From a virus, in IMG/VR virus record IMGVR_UViG_3300045136_000882, positions 1 to 35,786 of that record: a stretch of 35,786 nucleotides of DNA; one strand, given 5' to 3'. The notes below the pieces were generated by a model. It was not told the origin of the DNA. It did not search any database and was given only the letters and a program-made list of their open reading frames with translations. The position numbers and the translations under genes are program-made. Numbering within the stretch: position 1 is the stretch's first letter; the number at the start of each line of letters is the position of its first letter. Shown here piece by piece: positions 30,160-35,786 of this stretch.

Positions 30160-31836
30160 CTACGCCTGCCCGGCGCGCAGCGGAATCACCTCCGCGACGA
30201 CGCCGCGCTCGATCTCCTCCACCACCGCCCGGATCTCGCTCTCGGTGACGCGCTCCCCGAACCGTCCCAGCAGACGCTTCTCCGTCGGTTCCAGGCCGCG
30301 GCCAATGCGCGCGGCCACCTCCAGGCAGGCATCGACGCGGCTCCACGCCGCCTCTTCCGCCTGGCCCGAGATCTCCGTCTCGCGGCTCCGGATTCCGCTC
30401 GACTCCAGCCCTTCGAGATGGTAGCCCCGCGTAACCAGCCGGCCGCCCGGCCAGGTCTCCGCGATCGCCCGCGCCTCTTTCACCAGCCGCTGCGCCGGCC
30501 CTTCCTTCCGGCTCTTGAACTCCTGCCCGATGACCGCCGCGTCGGCGAAGAAGCCGTGCTCGTTTCGCTCCAGCGGCTCCAGCACGAACTTCGGCGCGCC
30601 CATCTCATCCGCGCGCACGGCCACATTCGGGTAGTCCCACGGGCTGTACTCCACCAGCAGTTTCTTCCGGTGCAACAAAACATCAGGCACCCGGTAGTGC
30701 TTGCCGCGGTACCGCACCGTCCCATCGCCCGCCACGCGCACCGGCTGAGCCGCCGCCACAGCGTACCGCTTGGCCACTTCGAAGCTGCAATTCGGCACCC
30801 GCAGCTGCGTCTCGAAACTTCGGTTGATGTGCCACTCCCAGTGATCCGAGCGCGGGCTGCCGTGCCGCGTGTGCTTCAGCGTCCTGCACAGATGGGCCGC
30901 ATACTGCACAGCCTCGTCGTTGAGCTGCTCGATCGACTCAACAGGCTCGGCCCGGAACCGGCTCTCGAAGCGCTCCTCCCACCAGCCATGCAGGCTCTCT
31001 ACCTGCCCCTTCGAACGCGGACCCTCGCAGATGTTTGGCCGCACGTCCAGCCAGGCTAAGAAGTTTCGGAATACCTCCGACCTCGTGCCCGGCCCGCGGT
31101 CGATCATCAGGATCCTCGGCACTCCGCGGAACGGATAGACGTCCGTGATGTCGCGCCCGTCGCAGCGCTTCTTCGTCCACGCACGCCACAGCCCCTCCAC
31201 CAGCAGCATCACGTTCTCCCCCACCGATGCTGCGTACCAGACGAAGAACGCCCCCGAGCAGTGGTCCGTCACAATGAATCGCCACAGCCGCGGCTCGCCC
31301 TCGGCCGGCAGCTTGTTCTTGTATACCCAATGCTCGTACACCGGGCGGTTGTTCTTGATCTTCCAGTTGATCGCCAGCGAGAAGTCCGCCTGGTGCACAT
31401 GATTGGGACCAAGGCTCGCCAGGTGGATGTGCCGCGTCGGCTCGTCCAGCACGTTCCTGCCTCCGCCCTGCCCCCGCGCCCAGGCGCGGTAGGCGTCCGC
31501 CGATACGATCCCCGCCGGAATGCGTCCATTCCGCTCGGCGACCTCGATGGCCACCTCGGCCGGCATCAGCAGCCCGGCACCCTGCTTGTAGCTCGACAGC
31601 TGCACCGCGAAGACCTCGGCGTAATGGCTCTCCACCGGAGCCGGAGCCCTGTCCTCCCGGTCCGCCTCGGCGGCCCGGAACCGGAGCCCGCGCGCCGCCA
31701 GCATGCGGCTGAATGTCGTGCTGCTGACGCCGAGCATCTGCTCCAATTCACGCCTCCTTGCCGCCCGCCGGCGGCGGTCCATCCGGCTCAGGTCCTCCAG
31801 TTCGCCCTCGAGCCACGCAGGGAACGCGGGGGCCAT
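30160..31836 (-). CDS. A: MuA-like DDE transposase
   Basis: A 558-residue protein, GGAGCAATAGGCGATG at the start. Residues 20-60 hold a helix-turn-helix type DNA-binding domain (RRELEQMLGVSSTTFSRML). The catalytic core has D151 (NHVHQADFSL), D246 (RILMIDRGPG) and E280 (SKGQVESLHGWW), with D246-E280 spaced 34 residues as in the DDE-integrase fold. The Mu-type beta barrel and C-terminal tail follow (PDVLLHRKKLLVEYS; helical end for contact with B). It cuts and joins phage ends during transposition. Mu A is longer (663); the N-terminal enhancer-binding domain appears reduced. Confidence 0.93.
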   Translation of the reverse strand: MAPAFPAWLEGELEDLSRMDRRRRAARRRELEQMLGVSSTTFSRMLAARGLRFRAAEADREDRAPAPVESHYAEVFAVQLSSYKQGAGLLMPAEVAIEVAERNGRIPAGIVSADAYRAWARGQGGGRNVLDEPTRHIHLASLGPNHVHQADFSLAINWKIKNNRPVYEHWVYKNKLPAEGEPRLWRFIVTDHCSGAFFVWYAASVGENVMLLVEGLWRAWTKKRCDGRDITDVYPFRGVPRILMIDRGPGTRSEVFRNFLAWLDVRPNICEGPRSKGQVESLHGWWEERFESRFRAEPVESIEQLNDEAVQYAAHLCRTLKHTRHGSPRSDHWEWHINRSFETQLRVPNCSFEVAKRYAVAAAQPVRVAGDGTVRYRGKHYRVPDVLLHRKKLLVEYSPWDYPNVAVRADEMGAPKFVLEPLERNEHGFFADAAVIGQEFKSRKEGPAQRLVKEARAIAETWPGGRLVTRGYHLEGLESSGIRSRETEISGQAEEAAWSRVDACLEVAARIGRGLEPTEKRLLGRFGERVTESEIRAVVEEIERGVVAEVIPLRAGQA

Positions 31837-31839
31837 CGC

Positions 31840-32745
31840 CTATTGCTCCAGCGGCGGCTTCTCCAAAGTCTCGTACCACTCGCCCAGCAAATCCCTCTTG
31901 CGCGCCGTCATCTCGGCCACGTCCAGGTTGATCGCCGGGTACGGGCGGTTGTTCGGCCCCTCCGCATACTGCTGCATGGTGTCCCACCAGATCTCGTGGT
32001 AAATCGACCATGCCCAGTTGGCCAGCCCCACGAGCATGTCGATCTGACGCTCGTTGAGCTCCTCCTTCAGAAGCCCCCGTAGCCTCGTCGCCTGCAGCAG
32101 CAGCTGCGTCTGGATGTCCAGCATCCGCGAATGGAGCGGATCCTTCGTCCAGCGGTACTGGGCGTTGCGCTCGTGCTCCAGCGCTTCTTGCAGCTTCGTC
32201 ACCCGCTCCTCGCTCTCCTTGGCGAGCGCCTTCTTCTCCTCCAGGGCCTCCGTAAGCCGCTTGGCCGACTTCTGATGCGCCTCCCTCTCCCGCCGCGCCT
32301 CCGCCTTGAGCTGCTTCACATAGGCCCGGATCTTCTCCGCGTTCGCCTTGTTGACCTCCACCTCCTCGCCATCGATCACCAGCTTGCCGTCCTCATTGAA
32401 GTCCATGTAGCGGTAGACCTCGCCCGGCACCCGGCAGCCGGCCGCCTCCGCCAACTCGAAGATCTTCTGCCCGTGCTGCTCCAGGTCCTTGATGATGGCG
32501 TCGATGAACGGGCGTGTGCGGTTCAGCACCGTCGGGCAAAAACGCTCCCAATCCATCCCGAGCCGCCTGTAAGCGCCGCTATCCTTCAGTCGCTTAAGGG
32601 CAACGGCCTGAGTGTAGGTGCAGTACTGCGCGATGTGGGCTGCCATTTTGACCGCGCCGCTGAGCTCGCCGATCTGTAAGAGATCCATCATCGCTTCGTC
32701 GATCTCTTCGCCGGCCCGCTGGAGCGCTTTCTTTCCGTCTTCCAT
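31840..32745 (-). CDS. Coiled-coil early protein preceding the transposase
   Basis: A 301-residue protein starting MEDGKKALQRAGEEID with GGGAGGCGAG upstream and 3 bases between its stop and the transposase start. The first ~95 residues are helical (GAVKMAAHIAQYCTYTQAVAL; RLGMDWERFCPTVLNRTRP). A long coiled coil occupies about 130-200 (EKIRAYVKQLKAEARREREA; EALEEKKALAKESEERVTKL). The C-terminal part is helical (ERQIDMLVGLANWAWSIYHE). A role in transposition or replication is inferred from position. No family is recognised. Confidence 0.75.
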   Translation of the reverse strand: MEDGKKALQRAGEEIDEAMMDLLQIGELSGAVKMAAHIAQYCTYTQAVALKRLKDSGAYRRLGMDWERFCPTVLNRTRPFIDAIIKDLEQHGQKIFELAEAAGCRVPGEVYRYMDFNEDGKLVIDGEEVEVNKANAEKIRAYVKQLKAEARREREAHQKSAKRLTEALEEKKALAKESEERVTKLQEALEHERNAQYRWTKDPLHSRMLDIQTQLLLQATRLRGLLKEELNERQIDMLVGLANWAWSIYHEIWWDTMQQYAEGPNNRPYPAINLDVAEMTARKRDLLGEWYETLEKPPLEQ

Positions 32746-32754
32746 CTCGCCTCC

Positions 32755-32840
32755 CGTAACTGCGTTACGATTCCTGTACTGAAAACAAAGGGTTTACTCG
32801 CAACAAGAGCGTGAAAAACCGTAACCTGTTACGGTTTTTC
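32755..32840 (-). promoter_or_regulatory. Twin GTAAC/GTTAC hairpins (terminator/attenuator-like), copy A
   Basis: Two inverted repeats share the core GTAAC/GTTAC. 32813-32840 forms a perfect 13-bp stem with a 2-base centre on the stop codon of the winged-helix gene, with T-rich arms, and looks like an intrinsic terminator. 32755-32769 is CGTAACTGCGTTACG, directly next to the ribosome site of the coiled-coil gene. All arms can pair with one another, so alternative structures are possible. The AT-rich stretch between may hold a promoter for the transposition genes, but no clear consensus was found. Confidence 0.6.
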
Positions 32841-33080
32841 CAGCCTCACCTCCGGGACCAGGCGCACGGCCCGGGGCCCAAGGACCCAGACCGGGCGCCG
32901 CGGCCCGGTGCCCACATCGCGGAGCCAGCCCATCTGGGCTAGCGCCCGCAGATATCTCGATGCCTGCGCCCTCGTCCAGCCGAGCTGCTCGGCCACAACC
33001 GTGACCCGCAGCCCGCCGATCCGGCCGGCCAGCTCGATCAGATCGAGCCCCTTGCGCAGGCTCTCGAATGCATCCGTCAT
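32829..33080 (-). CDS. Small winged-helix regulator, duplicate copy A
   Basis: An 83-residue protein (MTDAFESLRKGLDLIELAGR), with LGWTRAQASRYLRALAQMG as recognition helix and RPVWVLGPRAVRL as wing. It resembles IclR-type N-terminal DNA-binding domains, in which the winged helix alone is retained. This copy has the same sequence as copy B. Its leader begins with GAGGCGAGATGGAAGAC, a truncated end of the 74-residue gene, so it retains GGAGGCG before its own ATG. It should be a second dose of the same regulator, perhaps of the GTAAC operators. Confidence 0.8.
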   Translation of the reverse strand: MTDAFESLRKGLDLIELAGRIGGLRVTVVAEQLGWTRAQASRYLRALAQMGWLRDVGTGPRRPVWVLGPRAVRLVPEVRLEKP

Positions 33081-33124
33081 CGCCTCCGCCGCGCCTCCTC
33101 GATCAGGTCTTCCATCTCGCCTCC

Positions 33125-33210
33125 CGTAACTGCGTTACGATTCCTGTACTGAAAACAAAGGGTTTACTCGCAACAAGAGCGTGAAAAACCGTAACCTGTT
33201 ACGGTTTTTC
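33125..33210 (-). promoter_or_regulatory. Twin GTAAC/GTTAC hairpins, copy B
   Basis: Identical to copy A by duplication: CGTAACTGCGTTACG at 33125-33139 and the 13-bp stem at 33183-33210, covering the stop of winged-helix copy B. Here the downstream gene is winged-helix copy A rather than the coiled-coil gene, so any attenuation now affects a regulator copy. Confidence 0.6.
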
Positions 33211-33450
33211 CAGCCTCACCTCCGGGACCAGGCGCACGGCCCGGGGCCCAAGGACCCAGACCGGGCGCCGCGGCCCGGTGCCCACATCGCGGAGCCAGCC
33301 CATCTGGGCTAGCGCCCGCAGATATCTCGATGCCTGCGCCCTCGTCCAGCCGAGCTGCTCGGCCACAACCGTGACCCGCAGCCCGCCGATCCGGCCGGCC
33401 AGCTCGATCAGATCGAGCCCCTTGCGCAGGCTCTCGAATGCATCCGTCAT
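33199..33450 (-). CDS. Small winged-helix regulator, copy B
   Basis: Same 83-residue protein as copy A. The ATG overlaps the stop of the 74-residue gene as ATGA, with GGAGGCG upstream; longer in-frame starts run antisense-like through that gene and lack support. This is probably the ancestral position, since it retains normal coupling to its upstream neighbour. Helix-turn-helix at residues about 25-50 and wing at about 55-75. Confidence 0.82.
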   Translation of the reverse strand: MTDAFESLRKGLDLIELAGRIGGLRVTVVAEQLGWTRAQASRYLRALAQMGWLRDVGTGPRRPVWVLGPRAVRLVPEVRLEKP

Positions 33451-33671
33451 CGCCTCCGCCGCGCCTCCTCGATCAGGTCTTCCATCTCGCCTCGCGCGGC
33501 GGCGTAGCTGTCGTAACGGTGGCCGGTCGAAACGGCCAGCATCCAGCTGCCTCCTTCGGCCCGGACCATCACATGCCCGGCCCATTTCCCGTTCACCTTG
33601 TCCGCCGTGGCCATCGCCTCATTCCGCGCGATCGCATCCACGGTGATCCTGCTCAGCGTCTCCACGCCCAT
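33447..33671 (-). CDS. Small hypothetical early protein
   Basis: A 74-residue protein starting MGVETLSRITVDAIARNE with AGGAGGCCGTGC upstream. The middle reads VNGKWAGHVMVRAEGGSWML and AVSTGHRYDSYAAARGEM, suggesting a beta sheet followed by a helix, and the end is LIEEARRRR. Part of its 3' end forms one of the three 17-bp repeats. It overlaps the membrane protein gene by 53 bases. No family is recognised. Confidence 0.68.
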   Translation of the reverse strand: MGVETLSRITVDAIARNEAMATADKVNGKWAGHVMVRAEGGSWMLAVSTGHRYDSYAAARGEMEDLIEEARRRR

Positions 33672-33885
33672 GCACGGCCTCCTTTCGTGTGAGCTTCACT
33701 CCAAGCCGGCGCTCGTTGCGCTCCCACGCGCGGCGCCGGAATGCGCGCGCGGCCTCTGTGGTTTCCGCCTCTGTCAGTAGCGCCGCCGCCAGCAAGCGGC
33801 AAATCTCGGGCGACAGCGCCGCGCTGAATGCCAATACAGCCGCCGCCCCGCCGACGAGCATCAGGAACCCTGCCAGCGCCGTCAT
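33619..33885 (-). CDS. Small membrane protein in early operon
   Basis: An 88-residue protein coupled by ATGA to the CII-like gene. One or two hydrophobic segments lie in residues 3-36 (ALAGFLMLVGGAAAVLAFSA; EICRLLAAALL). The remainder is charged (RAFRRRAWERNERRLGVKLT) and runs 53 bases into the next gene, so the very end may be poorly constrained. Early small membrane proteins often act in superinfection exclusion; this is a guess from topology. Confidence 0.58.
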   Translation of the reverse strand: MTALAGFLMLVGGAAAVLAFSAALSPEICRLLAAALLTEAETTEAARAFRRRAWERNERRLGVKLTRKEAVHGRGDAEQDHRGCDRAE

Positions 33886-34331
33886 GCGAACAGATCCTCC
33901 TGCCGGTAATCCTTCACCGCCCGTTTCATCGCCGCCACGTCCGCCAGATGGCGCGCGATCGTGTCCAGCAAGCCCAGCGTTTCCGCTTCGCTCGCCTCGG
34001 CCGTGTAGGCGCAGAAGTCGGCCATCATCTTGGCAAAGCGCCCCTGGATCTCGTTAAGAATGGCCGGATCTTTCTTCTTCAGCGCGGCCACCCGGCGGAC
34101 CTTCACTGCGACGTGATCGCACCTGGCGGCGATGTGGCGCAGGATGCGGTAATCGTCGGTCGCGCGCATGAGAGGGATGAGGCGGCTCAGCGGCATCTCG
34201 GCCCCGCTCTCGCCGTCGAGCCCGTAGCGGTATAGGATCGATTCCGAGCAGCCCATCTCGTCGGCGATCTGGGCCACGCTCTTCTTCGATCCGAGAATCG
34301 TCCGCTTGATCACGCTCCTTAACTCGCCCAT
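33882..34331 (-). CDS. CII/CP76-like phage regulatory protein
   Basis: A 149-residue protein. Start at MGELRSVIKRTI, chosen because AGGAGGCCGC immediately precedes it. Residues 1-75 contain SVAQIADEMGCSESILYRYG as helix-turn-helix, then MPLSRLIPLMRATDDYRILRHIAARC, the characteristic LxxLxxxTGDYxxLxxLA-like segment of the phage regulatory CII (CP76) family. The C-terminal half is helical. It would regulate lysis/lysogeny transcription. An 8-base stretch in its leader can pair with its ribosome site (see the regulatory element at 34336-34406). Confidence 0.78.
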   Translation of the reverse strand: MGELRSVIKRTILGSKKSVAQIADEMGCSESILYRYGLDGESGAEMPLSRLIPLMRATDDYRILRHIAARCDHVAVKVRRVAALKKKDPAILNEIQGRFAKMMADFCAYTAEASEAETLGLLDTIARHLADVAAMKRAVKDYRQEDLFA

Positions 34332-34335
34332 GCGG

Positions 34336-34406
34336 CCTCCTGAAAAACAAATCCAAAGGTTTTCGTTCCATTCGGGGCCCGCCGGCCCCATCATGGGCTC
34401 AGGAGG
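34336..34406 (-). promoter_or_regulatory. Possible ribosome-site-sequestering RNA stem
   Basis: On the minus-strand transcript CCTCCTGA (34406-34399), right after the HTH gene stop, is the exact reverse complement of TCAGGAGG (34343-34336), the ribosome site of the CII-like gene. The 55 bases between contain a GGGGCC/GGCCCC hairpin (34374-34389) and a CCCATCATGGG palindrome. Folding would hide the ribosome site, and translation of the upstream gene through its stop could disrupt it. This is inference from base pairing only. Confidence 0.45.
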
Positions 34407-34409
34407 TGA

Positions 34410-34652
34410 TCATGCGGCGCGCCGCGCGCCAGCAGCCGGCGGATCGTCCAGCAGCCACAGCGGAAAGCCGAGCTCCCTGACCATGCGGGCCCGCAGACGC
34501 CAGCCCTTCTTGCGCAGATTCAGGATGTTCGAGACGAAGGCCCGGTCCGCCTTCAGCAGCTCGGCGATCTTCGTGACAGTCAGCCCGCGCGCCCTCATCT
34601 CCTCGCGGATCGCTTTGCGGTACTCTGAAGTGTCGTAATTTCTACGGTCCAT
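34410..34652 (-). CDS. Cro/Ner-like helix-turn-helix early regulator
   Basis: An 80-residue protein starting MDRRNYDTSEYRKAIREEM. Helix-turn-helix at about residues 22-45 (LTVTKIAELLKADRAFVSNILN), a basic segment and a Leu/Trp end (GFPLWLLDD). It is first in the minus-strand operon, divergent from the repressor, which is the place of Ner/Cro. No conventional ribosome site precedes the ATG; the -10 element ends 6 bases upstream, so its mRNA is probably leaderless. Confidence 0.8.
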   Translation of the reverse strand: MDRRNYDTSEYRKAIREEMRARGLTVTKIAELLKADRAFVSNILNLRKKGWRLRARMVRELGFPLWLLDDPPAAGARRAA

Positions 34653-34658
34653 ACCTGT

Positions 34659-34687
34659 ATTCTAGACACATCTAGAACGCAGGTCAA
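34659..34687 (-). promoter_or_regulatory. Early promoter (TTGACC-17-TAGAAT), probably leaderless
   Basis: Minus strand -35 TTGACC (34687-34682), exact 17-base spacer, -10 TAGAAT (34664-34659). The next gene ATG begins at 34652, six bases after the -10, so transcription would start at or next to the initiation codon. The match to sigma-70-type consensus is strong relative to the GC-rich background. Confidence 0.75.
34660..34677. promoter_or_regulatory. Palindromic operator TTCTAGA-N4-TCTAGAA
   Basis: A perfect 7-bp inverted repeat around CACA, overlapping the early -10 and spacer, so a bound repressor would block the early promoter. A related half-site CTAGATG (34705-34711) lies on the start codon of the repressor gene and may serve autoregulation. 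The XRE repressor or the Cro-like protein is the expected ligand. Confidence 0.7.
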
Positions 34688-34708
34688 GCAAAATCTTGAT
34701 GCACCTAG

Positions 34709-35440
34709 ATGAATCTTCCTGAAGCTATCCGCTCAATCCGCCATCGCACGGGAAAGACACTTGTCCAGCTCGCCCAGGTATTGGGAGTCAAGAATCCCAC
34801 TGTGTCCCAATACGAGAGCGGAAAGGCGAAGCCGAGTCCGAAGGTTCTGCTCCTCCTGCTCGAGATGGCGGAGGGCGAAGAGCGTCAGCCGATCTTGGAG
34901 GAGCTACGCCGCAAAGGAGTCCGGACAGTCGAGGATGCCAAGCGCGTGCTTGGGGTCTTGGTGGATGAAGAGGATGATGTTCCCGAGGGTCTAGTCCAAC
35001 TGGCTCAGCACCTGCGCCGGCGCGTCCAGCAGAATCTGGACGTCGAGCCAATCATTCTGGAGCTGCTCGAGCTGCAAGAGAAGCATGCCTCGGACCCCCG
35101 CTTCTCAGACTTCTGGCTGCGTCTCACCCAGTTCATCGACCGCGAGCTCGAGGACAGGCTCGGCCGCCGGCCGCTGCGGCAGCCTAAGTATGTCCCCCCT
35201 CCTGAACCTGGCGGCCCGCCATATAGTAAGGATGACCCGCGCTACGAGAACCAGATCCTCTGGGTCATGACCTATTGCTACTACGACAAGAAGCCCTTCT
35301 GGACTGGCTTCACGACGACCCAGAAGCACTACGAGCATGCGAGCATCCCGGACATGAGGGCGGTCTGTCCGTATTGTCATATCTCCCAGGTCTGGAACAG
35401 GGACAATGCCTGGCTCGCTCTGCCAGGATCCCAGCGATAA
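34709..35440 (+). CDS. XRE-family repressor with unusual CxxC C-terminus
   Basis: A 243-residue protein, the only confident plus-strand gene in the phage. Residues 5-60 are an XRE helix-turn-helix (GKTLVQLAQVLGVKNPTVSQYESG). About 75-155 is helical and acidic, probably for dimerisation. The C-terminal ~75 residues have YENQILWVMTYCYYDKK, KHYEHA and CPYCHISQVWNRDNAW, where CxxC and nearby His could bind metal. There is no LexA/CI peptidase signature, so control is likely not by RecA-induced self-cleavage. No good ribosome site precedes the ATG. The last 131 bases overlap an oppositely oriented gene. Confidence 0.82.
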   Translation: MNLPEAIRSIRHRTGKTLVQLAQVLGVKNPTVSQYESGKAKPSPKVLLLLLEMAEGEERQPILEELRRKGVRTVEDAKRVLGVLVDEEDDVPEGLVQLAQHLRRRVQQNLDVEPIILELLELQEKHASDPRFSDFWLRLTQFIDRELEDRLGRRPLRQPKYVPPPEPGGPPYSKDDPRYENQILWVMTYCYYDKKPFWTGFTTTQKHYEHASIPDMRAVCPYCHISQVWNRDNAWLALPGSQR

Positions 35441-35786
35441 CGCCCTCAACCTGTCGGACCAGCTCCAGCTTGGCGGCCGGTGGCGCCGCGGAAATCAACA
35501 GCGTGAACGACACTTGGCCTTCTTTCAGTGAGGCGACGACATGGATCGACTCGAGCACGGGGCCGTTCAGGATCCTGCCACGCGCACCGATGAACGGCAG
35601 CGCCTGGAGCACTCGGCGCAAGGAAGTCATGTCCTCGACAGAGAATTCGATCTCAGCCGTCGGGTTCCCGGTGCCGTGGCCGGCGCAAGAGCTTGCCGTC
35701 TGCACCCCGTCGATCAGATTCAGCAGATCCACGAGCCGCCGGAGTTCAGGGTCCAGTCCCTCGGGCACGGTCGGTTCAATAGCCAT
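35310..35786 (-). CDS. Hypothetical protein with SCAGHG motif (convergent with repressor)
   Basis: A 158-residue ORF beginning at the last base of the window (MAIEPTVPEGLDPELRRLVD). Residues 18-40 contain LLNLIDGVQTASSCAGHGTG, matching a family of small uncharacterised proteins with LNxxxGIxTxxSCxGHG. A beta/alpha body follows, to about residue 120. The final ~38 residues (CPCSRPGRYDNTDRPPSCPG) are read from the antisense of the repressor gene and look unlike the rest, so the natural end may have been lost. It might be a phage gene near the left end or a host gene cut short. Ribosome site is outside the window. Confidence 0.65.
   Translation of the reverse strand: MAIEPTVPEGLDPELRRLVDLLNLIDGVQTASSCAGHGTGNPTAEIEFSVEDMTSLRRVLQALPFIGARGRILNGPVLESIHVVASLKEGQVSFTLLISAAPPAAKLELVRQVEGVIAGILAERARHCPCSRPGRYDNTDRPPSCPGCSHARSASGSS

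Larger units (their letters stand above)
32737..33493. repeat. Exact 370-bp tandem duplication with 17-bp boundary repeats
   Basis: Bases 32737-33106 and 33107-33476 are identical at every position I compared, and the next 17 bases (33477-33493) repeat the unit start once more. The 17-mer GTCTTCCATCTCGCCTC thus occurs at 32737, 33107 and 33477. On the minus strand it spans the start codon context of the coiled-coil gene (GAGGCGAGATGGAAGAC) and the end of the 74-residue gene. Misalignment between these two natural 17-bp copies would give this duplication. It contains the whole winged-helix gene and its hairpin region. Confidence 0.95.

Noticed and set aside
30668-30682. GGTGCAACAAAA in the transposase gene, identical to 12 bases at the phage end
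   Set aside because: It is in a coding stretch, lacks the GGTTCACC half of the motif, and can be explained by chance.
34401-34480. Plus-strand AGGAGGTGATC followed by an ATG and a 22-codon ORF
   Set aside because: The ORF is antisense to the Cro-like gene and very short; the sequence is better explained as an anti-ribosome-site on the minus-strand transcript.
35450-35462. TGTCGGACC as a possible left end of the phage
   Set aside because: It is in the wrong orientation for the high-coordinate end and lies inside a coding region; no paired 19-bp motif is nearby.

Overview
The window is an almost complete Mu-like (transposable) prophage inserted just downstream of a host FliA/WhiG-type sigma factor gene, in a GC-rich bacterium. 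The style of the sigma factor and the coding bias would fit an Acidobacteriota-like or other high-GC Gram-negative host, but nothing here fixes the taxonomy. The host part is about positions 1-1026. The phage runs on the minus strand from high to low coordinates. Its right end is proposed at 1027, where a TG dinucleotide is followed by inverted putative transposase-binding sites. Its left end was not found and probably lies beyond 35786.

Layout in phage order (high to low coordinates). (1) Immunity and early control, 34.3-35.8 kb: a plus-strand XRE repressor diverges from a minus-strand Cro/Ner-like HTH gene across a 56-bp gap holding a near-consensus promoter and a palindromic operator; a CII-like regulator and small proteins follow. 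(2) An exact 370-bp tandem duplication (32737-33493) doubles a small winged-helix gene and its regulatory hairpins. (3) Transposition and early functions, 25.0-32.7 kb: a coiled-coil protein, DDE transposase (MuA-like), AAA+ target-selection ATPase (MuB-like), a CxxC protein, Gam, winged-helix proteins, a permuted NlpC/P60 protein, small membrane proteins, GemA and an excisionase-like HTH. (4) Packaging and head, 15.7-24.8 kb: small and large terminase, PBSX-type portal, Mu F-like protein, XkdF-like protease, major capsid, connector, neck and tail-terminator proteins. (5) A lambda-like non-contractile tail, 5.1-15.5 kb: tail tube, G/GT chaperones with a GGGAAAC frameshift site, tape measure, gpM-like protein and a giant gpL-gpJ fusion. 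(6) Fibre, putative lysin and accessory genes, 1.1-5.1 kb.

The genes work as a replicative-transposition phage with siphovirus morphology: MuA/MuB-type replication joined to a PBSX/lambda-type structural module. Most genes are translationally coupled (ATGA or TGATG overlaps, strong GGAGG sites), so a few long minus-strand transcripts probably cover them. The most unusual points are the 370-bp duplication containing possible alternative RNA hairpins, the apparently leaderless early promoter, a possible Shine-Dalgarno-sequestering stem, the gpG-GT frameshift with a CxxC-CxxC extension, the gpL-gpJ fusion, two coupled 42-codon genes and a plus-strand two-helix membrane ORF inside the tail operon. 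I saw no CRISPR array, tRNA, rRNA, reverse transcriptase or insertion sequence.
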